The notes beneath the pieces were generated by a model. It saw only the letters and a program-made list of their open reading frames with translations, was not told the DNA's origin and ran no database searches. A DNA stretch of 64,000 nt from Labyrinthula sp. Ha (Eukaryota; Sar; Bigyra; Labyrinthulida; Labyrinthulaceae): NCBI GenBank assembly GCA_015227615.1, contig JAALGZ010000006.1:682001-746000 (forward strand), in the 5' to 3' direction. This document shows, one piece after another, positions 56,401 through 64,000 of this stretch. Numbering within the stretch: position 1 is the stretch's first letter; each line of letters opens with the position of its first letter. A program made the translations under genes and the position numbers.

Positions 56401-57461
56401 CCTTTTTTTAAAGACTTGTAAGTCTTCCACCCTTCTTCTGTTTGACGTTCTTTCGCCCTTGCACTTCCAAATTCTATAGGTAATCTTTTAATTATTTTTA
56501 GGCATAATTCCTTTTCCATACTTTTGTTGGAAAAGGTTATTCCTCTCAAGATCTTATCTGTTGATTTAATAAATTCGCTCATTGACGCTGATGGACTACC
56601 TGTATTTTTCCAAACCAGATTATCAATTTCTCTGATCACTACCTTTGATCTACTCTTATCTTCATTCCTTTTGATCTTTCTCAAGTATTTAATTATTTTA
56701 GCTTGATCCCTCATGTCGTATCCCTCTTCGACTAGATCTACCTTGACTTCATTACTTAAGTTCAGGTTTAGGTCTGCTGAGGGCAATGCGAATCTTTGAT
56801 GGATTACAGTCGTTTCGTAGATATCAAATTCTGATATAAATTTAGTTACTTCTGATGGGTCAAGAGTTTTTAGGATGGGCTTATCCTTATATCTTTCCTC
56901 ACGAAGTCTGGCCTTTCGTTCCATTCTTCGAGATCGTGGAGACATAGAAATTCCTTCTCTTGGATTAACGTTGGTTCCATCACTTTCACTTGATTCAGTT
57001 GTGGAGCTAAAAGTCAGAGGGATGTTGTCGGTTAATATTTCAGTTCTAGTTGATGCTGCACGTCTTGGGGTGGTTGTAACTACCCTACTAGACAAACTCC
57101 TGTTCCTTTCAACCTCCCTCCTTAAACCCACCAAACTGCTCATTAGATTATTGAAGTCTCTTTGAGAGATCATCCTCATCTCTTCTTGGTTTCCAGTTGG
57201 TGTTTGGAATGGATCTTCATTACTATTATCCCTAGGGTTACCGTCTGATTGTGTTGTTGTTGGTGTATTTTCTACTAGATCCTGGGTTGGATTCCCATCG
57301 TCCTGCATTTGGTCTTCGTTTTCTACTTGGTCTCCTTCGTTGTTATTTTCCTTCTCTTCTGCTGCTGGTAGGCCCAGAGACCTACGGGTTTCTTCAATAA
57401 ATCGAAGCTCACGAGCCCCGATGTTAACTCTTGGTACATTATTACTATTTTCTTCAGTCAT
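50475..57461 (-). CDS. Ty3 polyprotein: Gag-RT-RNaseH-integrase-chromo-SANT-protease-MT-A70, 2328 aa
   Basis: One frame from ATG 57461. Rough residue order: Gag with one CCHC knuckle (about 437, CGYCFTEGHHAAQC); RT with the active-site variant WLDD (about 834) and MSPQGFRNTPQVYQ before it; RNase H (IFADASNN, about 1003); integrase zinc region (HNISNHGS...CLHCD, about 1273-1310) and core (STDNGSHFSN, about 1399; WSNGSVEVMNRF); chromodomain (VHRLLDIRRS...LVWWKGFPKQEANWQ, about 1645-1700); SANT/Myb-like helices (GWNQFEKEVMQ...GLGKWEPII, about 1765-1815); aspartic protease motif LLDSGAWRS (about 1949), unusually far downstream; and an MT-A70 domain (about 2150-2328) with IDPPW, LWIT, a GRIHSSQGQYLRHSKE region and KPREVYDLLEKLAPG...EIFGR matching METTL3/IME4 in order. 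Known: MT-A70 enzymes methylate adenine N6 in RNA or DNA. The role in the element is inference. Confidence 0.93.
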   Translation of the reverse strand: MTEENSNNVPRVNIGARELRFIEETRRSLGLPAAEEKENNNEGDQVENEDQMQDDGNPTQDLVENTPTTTQSDGNPRDNSNEDPFQTPTGNQEEMRMISQRDFNNLMSSLVGLRREVERNRSLSSRVVTTTPRRAASTRTEILTDNIPLTFSSTTESSESDGTNVNPREGISMSPRSRRMERKARLREERYKDKPILKTLDPSEVTKFISEFDIYETTVIHQRFALPSADLNLNLSNEVKVDLVEEGYDMRDQAKIIKYLRKIKRNEDKSRSKVVIREIDNLVWKNTGSPSASMSEFIKSTDKILRGITFSNKSMEKELCLKIIKRLPIEFGSARAKERQTEEGWKTYKSLKKGLRKAALSISTWDIQSPALQHQKFSKSRKNTSESNNSQSRRSGSQYVSRNSGEVKIIVLQTGHKKHIVPRSWPIEKRRKYSRDNNLCGYCFTEGHHAAQCPVLRRKESDQNRNTRDQDRPDRNTNLQRSQSNVAPQVNQISSSENKTSGDNNDKNNNNKEGEVKEESEIEISANNLDPVDFPEMYVLEVSNRNEVYEVVVGSDVEPLSMEWDEDFESEHATRSMYRDEISDEIIEGEHEVVSTSSKPYIETPEMQEVLKNKIREKISELVENNIVEPNQADDLEEVMVRNKDAFAFKEAKCDFNLLTPMQVKIKSDCESFTAKPYPMKKQVLEELKIKIQELLDMGMVYREPNPFFSSPVMILPKPKRPTDFRMVVDLRRVNKNCLPTGLGLPDLEAQLGWLKGNEEWFGSFDGLSGFDYLRLDPSSSKYFGMVTPIGTYCMTMSPQGFRNTPQVYQERLVNEVLNGSEVGGLFGNGALQWLDDTLLYHQTFSGYLQLLEQFLKNCIKVKFKLNLDKCDILRKKVKWCGHVIEGGHWGYDENYFSKITKMPRPGNLGHLYDVVYVSTWLSDTIPGLSESKSYLNSRMREIEGIIVENRGKRINKDARKRISIAEFWTDKDQAEYAKFLKNIENCKHKRMKMFEAESQVAIFADASNNYWSSVVALYVSDGWEPVFFVSGEFTQSSKFWSMTDKEIYPIIRTLKRYRFLLINISKEIKIFTDHLNIKYLMTGKRDVKQSTFGRIQRWILTIQEFNIVFYHIPGNRNVLADLLTRWGYLGATSISSPEKILIKDTNNWTLTWKGIKFSVEEKEIDLEKKKISNINKDDQEPSMINAVENEVENWRFDPANIQFVRDRVGKNFPKRRTEWEDLSSRELKQIQKRDKVNQQRGSRINKQGLIVNKECKILIHFQHLEKFIVLAHNISNHGSNEEVIRLLKDFEFIEVNKSQIHQLVRKLKKYCLHCDKDIKLERRFYKEIPHVVNENELLLHSDFLKIYDGYLLVLVEDVSRKVMMVHDKSASAHVVVKALVKWRAENGIPPSFKLSTDNGSHFSNQIIREFNKIYGGQHHFSVVYSPWSNGSVEVMNRFILRNLRQMCSEYNLPYEQWPELIDIVADTINNTPTRQGYTPNELTSIFGKKNELAAIEEGSIKLMPLVRNNEVIIPNDAEKFVNNCKILVSTIEEKRKKIMPLIEKDRKTQRDYINRKFKMSHVQFAPGDFVLMSNVGTPRNKSKLQLRWNGPYIVEEILGSTTYKIRALDGKIHVAHVQRLSLYEAQPTDFEVTSEIKKAFHYNQGIYEVHRLLDIRRSTGGFEILVWWKGFPKQEANWQNFDLLLQDIPKTLEKYINKHKYDSNDFIAAWNVLRHKLDLPVEAEVNFLREAVHSSEVTWTADFWKVISYPQHLKLLNDHVYPGLSRSKGWNQFEKEVMQKCIFVFGLGKWEPIIKEGYLPGKTRSQLVEFVKTSIGSQRLYEFHGLKIDLNILKKYNDSKNSVIRRNGVIINTGKELSKSDLKKIRKEVWKQLYSKQNFKITQEMIPLLGIKEISNSKLSLQDISKVIKRGEKKAKRSSVPEICEINYTNNRHLNLEIKGEIHSVLLDSGAWRSCVGENLIQGYQIISGDLEHQKMLQCKSVSGNIIEVLGYVVINCTLKGEKICVRMNKMRFYVLKCNTNKFILGEDWLRKMNIDPIKKLEEKCKKRDNRISVNEVNKEEKKDKLIEWRELYESEIEKIYQRKKYRDNLSSKLKDKSSTVKWVPYGNIEDSFFTIEIDNKEEYRDLILWKQPENSKLKIANILDQDLTAFGKFGVLLIDPPWNNQASGSPTRGLTIHYPTLTDSQLLKINFGILVEEGIAALWITNNKFEVGRNILSRNGFRIVEYIVWCKKTAAGRIHSSQGQYLRHSKEILLLAVKGRPLLSKQRSSDVIISRVLQQSRKPREVYDLLEKLAPGVRKMEIFGRFWNCRSGWWTFSGPYEWKEEV

Positions 57462-57512
57462 ATTTTTTTTATTATTCTAGCACGTTTAAACTTATTGAAT
57501 TCAATATAGAGT

Positions 57513-57948
57513 GCTTTTAAGGTTTCTGCTTTTACTTTAAATGTATTCTGCTTTTAAATTTGTTCTTCTTAGTCTAATTTTTTATGCGTAATTTCTCGCT
57601 TAAATTCTTCAAGAAAAAGGCGACACTAACTCTTTTTCTATATAGTTTATTGCTAAATAGTGTCTGCTTAAAAGTTAACGAACAAACTAAAACTGACTCC
57701 TAATCTAGAGTTACTTTTTTTTACTGTATTTTTTCAACTCCTTTTATCTCCTATTATGTATTATTTCTTATGTATTTTCATCCCTACCGTTAGCTTCCAT
57801 TAATTTGTCATATTTTCCTCTGTGTTACATTTACATCATTCCACGTCATCACTTTTAATTAATCAAAATACAAATTCGGACAAATTTGAAAATTGAAATA
57901 CAGTTTCTTGTATCCCAATACGAGTGTTTTCACATCTTTTACTCTACA
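57513..57948 (-). repeat. 5' LTR of the Ty3 element
   Basis: Partner of 50012-50447; starts TGCTTTTAAGG and ends CTCTACA on the plus strand, so TGTAGAG...GCA on the element strand. Confidence 0.88.
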
Positions 57949-60900
57949 ATATATTTGTATCCATTAGAATAATAAAATGCATAATTTACAAAGAATAGTA
58001 TAATAAATATTTTGAAAGAGACAATACAATCCCATATTGAGACCCAGTAATAGTTTTTCTGATAAAATTATTGTAAATAAAGACATTTTTTTTAATATAG
58101 TAGTTATATATTGAGTTTTGTGATATTTCAAAATAATGTATGACTTGGGGATGCCAGACTTCTATGTCTAATATAGAAGATAAGCTAGTTTGAATACATT
58201 GAATAAGCTATTAAGCTGCTACAGTAGTATCTAAGTGACAACTTGTATAATTTGTTGACTTAACTACAGTACTACCATATAATAAGAAAATATATGAGAT
58301 GTGAGAACGCATGCGGCTTAGTGTGTAATAAAAGTGAAGATAAGAGCTGCAATTTTTCAATAAATATTTGCAGGATATTTGAACTTGGGAGAGATAGAGC
58401 ATAGAAAAAGATATCATTTCACAAACGGAGAGGAAAAACCAACATGTCTAGATTTATAATGAAATAACCACGTTAATGATTAACATAAGGTTACACCAAG
58501 AGATGATTAAAACAATTTCACCACCTCAAGGGGATTCATGACTGGGCTTAAGATACAAGTTAGATGTATTCCAATTGATTTTCACAAAATGATCGATAAA
58601 TGTACTTGAAAATCTGGTCCACTTATTTCGGGGCAACCAAGGGAAGTGAACCTGAACGAGAAAACAATTGGGTATATTATATAACTTTTTAATAGTGTGC
58701 AACTAATTAATTCCGACCATTTAATAAATTCCCTTCTTATTATTACAGTGGATAAAAGAAAACTGAAGCAGTAAGAATAATACATGCTATGTGCACATAG
58801 ACTAAGCCTCAGCAAAAAATTGGGAGAAGAAGAATTCTTACAATAGGAGGATATATAAAATGAAGAAATTTCTTTTCTCTATGTGATATACCTCCGGTTC
58901 ATACAAATGTTAAGAGAAATATAACCTAATCTTATAGGATTATTTGAAAAAAAAGAATAGAACTATAAACAGTGATAAATTTAGATGAATGATGAAAAGA
59001 AGATCATGTTACAGCACTTTGGGCTCAACTACTTTAGTTTTTTTAATTTCTTCTTATATATTATGTTCCATAGACTGGTATAGCGTATCGTTAATATGCA
59101 TGTCTTTCTTGAAAATCTAACTATCTTAGAAGAGGCCAGTTTTTTTAAGCTCTGGATGTATCCTCATGAATACTTCCTGTATTACTTCAATACTATTTCT
59201 ATTCATGTTTCTAAATCAAGGGGACTTCCTGTCCTACTAATCTGACTTATTAATTATATTATTTTTTTGGATGAGCTCTGTCTACTTACTATATCATTTT
59301 TGGACTATCCATCTTGACGAAAACCAATCCAGTTTCAGTTTTTTAACTCAAAGGGAGGTGTAAGCTTCAACAACTTGCTCTTTGAGAAATTCCTGTTCGC
59401 TTCCTTTTAAGCGTTCCGGACTACTATTATAAATAACATATTGCTCACCGAATCATGTGGGTAGGGCTCTAAATAAGGGAACATTATATTTTAATTCCTA
59501 TCCCCAGCAAGGACTTGGAATTAAAAGCTCTTATCTGAATGTGGTTTAGAACCTAGTTTTAGCAAGTATATCTATCTATACAAGCTACAGGCCGATGAAG
59601 CTTGACATCTCGTTTGAATAATGTATTACTTATGACCAGTATTACATGCGCAGTCTGTTTTAGAACTTTAACATCAGATAAAAGTTATTACTATTGCTTA
59701 ACTAATTCCTCTATTTTGCAGAAACAAACACATATTCTAGGTAGGCAATTTCATCAGCAGGAGTAAAAAGTTGCTTCCCCATGTAATTATCGAGATAAAC
59801 TATTCATGGTGTCTATTAGAAGTCGGTGAGCTTAAAGCCACAAGATTTTAATCTCTTATTTTTAACATCATGTATATTTCACAGATGTACTGACAAATGT
59901 AATTGTATATGAACCCGGTTAGTTAGTTATAGGGCTTGGAAGTTGAAAAATAAAAACACATATTATGCAGGACAGATTGTGCTTGATGCGCGCAAGTCAA
60001 GCATTATTTGTATACTCTTTAGGCCCTCAAAGTATCTAAGAAAGTTGGGGGGGGAGATATATAGCTTCTTTTTGAATATAACGTTGGTAAACACATTGCA
60101 CTTACCACGAAATTGTAATTTGCCTGTAGAGAGCACAATTCCTGCTTCTAAGAAACTATTCCAACTATTCTGATCTTGGTGAGAATATGGTTCCATAGAG
60201 GGGACATACATGAGTCCAAAGAAATTTAAGTTCCTACATATGTAACCAAATTAAGAACTCAAATGTAATAAGACATCTTTGGACATAAGTTTCTCTGCGA
60301 ATCTAAATATCTTATTATGTTTGGTAAAGTTCAGTTTCAATTCAGTCATTGTTACATTGCTGGATTGAGCCTATGAGATTGGTTTACATGACTTTTTCTT
60401 ACCTGCGAGAAAATGATGTGTAATAACACGAGGCAAAGAAATTTAAGTTTCTTGAATTGTTTTTTATGATACTTTCATATTCGTTGTAGTGCCCAGATAT
60501 CTGATCATTTTGTGTCATATCAGAGTCTTGATGAATTTATAGCTCACAATAATTGCCTTAAAAAGTCAAAACAGCTTCGTAATAAAATAGAATAAAGAAG
60601 CTCTATCAGTGTGACCCCAGAATTCTTTTATAGTCAGTGCATCGACCTCTTGTATGATATGGTGAACCATTTTTTTAATCTTTGGTCATGTTCAACACCA
60701 TGGATAATTGCTTCACAATAACTGAAGTAGTGAAGTCAAAAATCTGGTTACAAAGTATTGATAGTAAACAAACGTTATCAAATAGATACACAGATAAAAT
60801 TCTATGGTTCCATGGAGTTGTCACTGACTTCACTCACCAAATAACTCTTTGAAGAAATCAAAAAAATATATAAATCCGTGATGCCGCGGTACTGCAACAG

Positions 60901-62480
60901 CACCATCTACAGAGTCATGTAGCATTTTGTTATTGTATCTAGGTGCTATCATATTTAGAACCCTAACCTATATGGTGTAAATTTAGAAGATCAAATATGT
61001 ATTCTCGTTGGTAAGTACGTAATTTCCCTCATAGCCATACATATTTAAACTAAAAATGAAACATGATCTTCTAGAAAAGCATAGTAGTTCGGGGTTCGTC
61101 GCAGATATGTCTTTAACTCAATATATGCTTCCTGTAAATGCTCAAATTTATTTTAAAATCTTGGAGCAATTAATCACACTAAGGTTGATAGTAGCATATA
61201 TCTAACTACTTTAAACATTTTATTCCGGCTAATTGAACGCAAACGGGATTTTTATACTGTAAAATCCAGCGCTTTTCTGCTATATAGACGTCCTGAAGTT
61301 AAAAAAATGGAGACTATGTATAATTCTCTAAAAAATTAATAACAATGACCTGGACGTAGTAAATCAGCCCTATTTCCTCCACAAAGAAACGCGTTTTACT
61401 CTTTACCTCTAAGCATAATCATGACATCCATTCTGGGCCATCTGTCTTATCAGGATGAAACTCTCTATGAATAACCTACCACTACAATATATACAAAGGG
61501 TTTAACTCTTGATATTCTATAAGATTTTATTTACCTTAATTATTATCCTTTTCTCGAGATTCTTGAGGTCTTGATTTGTCTTCGCAGATATATATTACAT
61601 AAGGAAAAGTTTCATTAAATCCGGTACATCTTCTACAATAACAGAAGGTGTCTAGCCTGTGCTAGCTGAGCTAGGGCATTCAACCATTTCATTCAAAGTC
61701 TCTAATACTTCTTCATCGCACAAGTCAATGAATCACACTACATTAAGATTCGTGCAACTAATTTAAAATGATCTTTCGTTTACATAGTCAAGGAGATTAC
61801 TACTCTAATGACAAGTACATAACAGCGAAGTGTTATCGCACTAACATCCATAAGTTTTGGTTAGTTAAGTAATATTCCGTACTAGTCTGTGGCTTAGTTC
61901 CGTAAGACTGTATCCAGAGTAATTTTTTCTTTTCGTTGGTTCCAATGGCCCTGGTCTTACTTAATACGATCTACTCCTGTTAAAAACATAATATTAAATA
62001 TGCTCCTTTGTTAGTTTATGCTATTATGCTGACCCATCTTACCTTATCGTGAGGTCACGGATCTTCTGTGGGTACTCTCTGCATAACAAACAAAATGGTA
62101 TAGTCAAATTGGCTTTATATTTACAACCTTCTCAAGAACTTTGCAATATTTTAGCTTTGATAGCTCAAATGTGTCCTACTTTAACAGCAATTCTTCGATA
62201 TTGATGTGTATCGTATCCATCTAGTACCCATTCCATTTTATGTTCTCCTTTATTTTAAATACTACATTATTTAAAATAATAACCAAAGGACCAACCAATC
62301 GATATATCTCCTCAGCATGTATCCACAACTCAATTTATCTTATATATTCATAAGATATTGGTTATTTCAAGGAAAAAAAGAAATATGGCATTTGTGCTGT
62401 AAGATATGAAATGTCTCTACCTATCTTTTTACGTATAGAATAAAGTAAGTTAGGAACTACATTTAGCTTCTTATATATAT
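57949..62480. other. Gene-poor stretch
   Basis: No supported gene. Frames of 68-82 codons (58211-58417, 58582-58815, 59943-60173 with its antisense partner) lack features. G-run at about 60048-60056. Confidence 0.4.
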
Positions 62481-62484
62481 AATG

Positions 62485-62740
62485 GAAGCAACATGAGTCA
62501 GACACGAAGCAGCGGAGTATGCGATTCTCCTGTTACTGACTGTTTAGATTTTATATAGTTACACAACAATATTAGATTACTGCACAATTAGGTTAATTTT
62601 TACATACTAATTCTTTTTCTAATGTATAAGATCCTGAAAAAGAATGATAAAGTTGTGACATTAAAGAAAGTGCTAGAAGCTAGTAGAAATTGCACATATC
62701 ATTATAAAGCCCTTCTGTATATATATTTTCTCATATAGTA
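62485..62740. repeat. Dispersed repeat, copy 2
   Basis: Diverged direct copy of 6085-6390; see the matching blocks given there. Confidence 0.45.
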
Positions 62741-62979
62741 AAAGTTAATCTGTCCGAGTGATGTTCTTTTTTTTCAACCTACAGTAAAAGCAAGAAGACT
62801 TTCATGATATCGTTTTATTTATCTAGATTATACCCACCACCTGCATTAATATTCTTTGTTGTCGCCTTTCGAATATGTTCCAACAGAAGATATGATTACA
62901 TACCGAACTCAAGTGAAAATATTATACGGTGAGAAAACTTCTCTTTTGCTGCAAATCAAGGTTTTTTAGATCTTCCATC

Positions 62980-64000
62980 TAAACTATTTTAATCCAAACC
63001 ACCATCTACTTGGTGTTTATATGAATAATATCTTCTTTTTTTTTAAACCACCATGGATATATTTTTGTACAGAATTTCTGTAGGGTATATTTATATTCTC
63101 ACAAAATATCCAAAAAATGTCCTTACTCGTTTGAGAATTTAGTGAGGTGGTTATTTTATATAAACAACCTATTTGATAGTTCGGGCCTCGGATACTTTCT
63201 ATTCTACCAGCACTGTTTTCATTAACAGTTGGTATTTTTACTTAAGTGGATATTCATCTAGTTGAACAATAACACTGACAGCTTGTTCAAATGAGTTTGA
63301 AGTTGTATGTGATGCTTTCTTGTATGCTATATACTATTCTTGCATCGTAAGACATGGTTACTTCACATTAGATGCACATCCATCATTTACCCTAAGGGCT
63401 AGATTCATCGTCTTCTTGATGCTAGTTACAGTGTGAGCTTTGCTTGCAATTCTTATGCTAGATGCAGCTTCTAAGTTCGGAGATACAATTATTTTGCAAC
63501 AACGGTTAGGTTATATCTATTAACAATAGTTCTTCCTTGAAGACTGTTTCTTAAGACAGAGTTTCTTGCTAACGCAATGTTTCCGGGAATATTTCCTTTT
63601 ACTTTTTTTACATCAGAAAATTTCACTTCGATATTCTACGCTTCAACAGTTTCCGAGCCTATTCTTTTCTACTTGGATCGTTATGAATCACCGAATCCGC
63701 TACATGTTCTAAGTTGACTGCATTCTAACTTATTGTGTTAATACTTCCTTGTTACATATCTTCTCCTACCAATTTATTCCTGGCCTTCTTCATAGTGTTC
63801 ATTAATAGAAGAATGATCAGAAGCCCCGCCAGAGTTGCTTGAACACCTTTTTTGTATGGGAATTAAAGTTTAACCTGGCATAATATTTTGTATATCGTTC
63901 TGGTTCATCATAGGAAGTCTTTCACTTTCTGAAGAACTCCAATGAGCTCGAGATTTTTGCCTTTTTAAATATTCTTTCGTGTTCAACATGTTCCACCTCC
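62980..64000 (-). pseudogene. Decayed coding region running off the right edge, unidentified
   Basis: Protein-like minus-strand text: NTKEYLKRQKSRAHWSSSES near 63990-63930, VKKVKGNIPGNIALARNSV near 63615-63560, SPNLEAASSIRIASKAHTV near 63485-63430, SNSFEQAVSVIVQLDEYP near 63300-63245, and an open stretch of about 65 codons at 63230-63030 (RIESIRGPNYQIGCLYKI and following). Frames change and stops intervene. The family is unknown, and it could be an old mobile or viral-type element as well as a host gene. Confidence 0.3.

Larger units (their letters stand above)
50012..57948 (-). mobile_element. Ty3-type LTR retrotransposon carrying chromo, SANT and MT-A70 domains; looks whole
   Basis: About 7.9 kb, minus orientation. 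LTR-like direct repeats bound it (50012-50447 and 57513-57948; about 436 bp, TG...CA). A short shared tataga word just outside makes the inner/outer edge uncertain by up to 7 bp. A purine-rich tract (AGAAGAAGGTAG on the element strand) abuts the 3' LTR. The LTRs differ at roughly 25 positions by eye, so the element is clearly older than the copia insertion, yet its single coding frame is uninterrupted. No clear target duplication: tata-like bases flank both ends. Confidence 0.9.

Overview
This is a eukaryotic, strongly AT-rich genomic window with widely spaced genes. It carries a Ty1/copia and a Ty3 LTR retrotransposon, a hAT-like DNA transposon, and multidomain genes of the kind found in free-living protists: Roco (LRR-Roc-COR) proteins, an LRRC9-like protein and membrane-anchored pectate-lyase-like proteins. 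TAA, TAG and TGA all end reading frames, so the standard code fits. The most telling host trait is intron size. Two genes can be read through to a whole protein only if 13 introns of 27 to 32 nt (8 of them exactly 29 nt, all GT...AG) are removed. The lineage cannot be named from the window alone; an unplaced protist is the safest reading.

Left part (1-12116). A Roco gene whose 5' end lies outside the window (Roc GTPase, COR, C-terminal TIR) runs rightward. It converges on a seven-exon gene of unknown function with an acidic C-terminus (2559-3983). After a gene-poor stretch holding a decayed P-loop GTPase remnant (about 7231-8010) come two leftward genes only 30 bp apart: an intronless SDS22-type LRR/coiled-coil gene resembling LRRC9 (8234-9493) and an eight-exon LRR/Roc/COR gene with no visible GTP-binding P-loop (9524-12116).

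Middle (12117-49500). There is a long gene-poor stretch with simple repeats and a hAT-like element (20672-21155). Two near-identical intronless genes follow (23052-24722 and 38389-40047), each encoding a secreted, single-pass membrane protein with a pectate lyase (PL1) beta-helix. Between them sits a young Ty1/copia element (32086-37071) with two 125-bp LTRs that look identical and a 5-bp target duplication. Decayed coding sequence, mostly unidentified, lies around 24.9-25.4, 28.9-29.3, 41.1-43.8 and 46.4-47.6 kb.

Right part (50012-64000). A Ty3 element of about 7.9 kb (minus strand) carries one 2328-codon open frame with an unusual layout: Gag zinc knuckle, RT, RNase H, integrase, chromodomain, SANT/Myb-like domain, aspartic protease and, last, an MT-A70 (METTL3-like) adenine methyltransferase domain with a DPPW motif. 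This is the most remarkable object in the window. Beyond it there is no convincing intact gene; a diverged copy of a dispersed repeat and decayed coding sequence fill the right edge.

The host genes do not form an operon-like unit. The shared themes are Roco/LRR signalling proteins on the left, extracellular polysaccharide-type enzymes in the middle, and retrotransposons, one of which has captured chromatin- and methylation-related domains.
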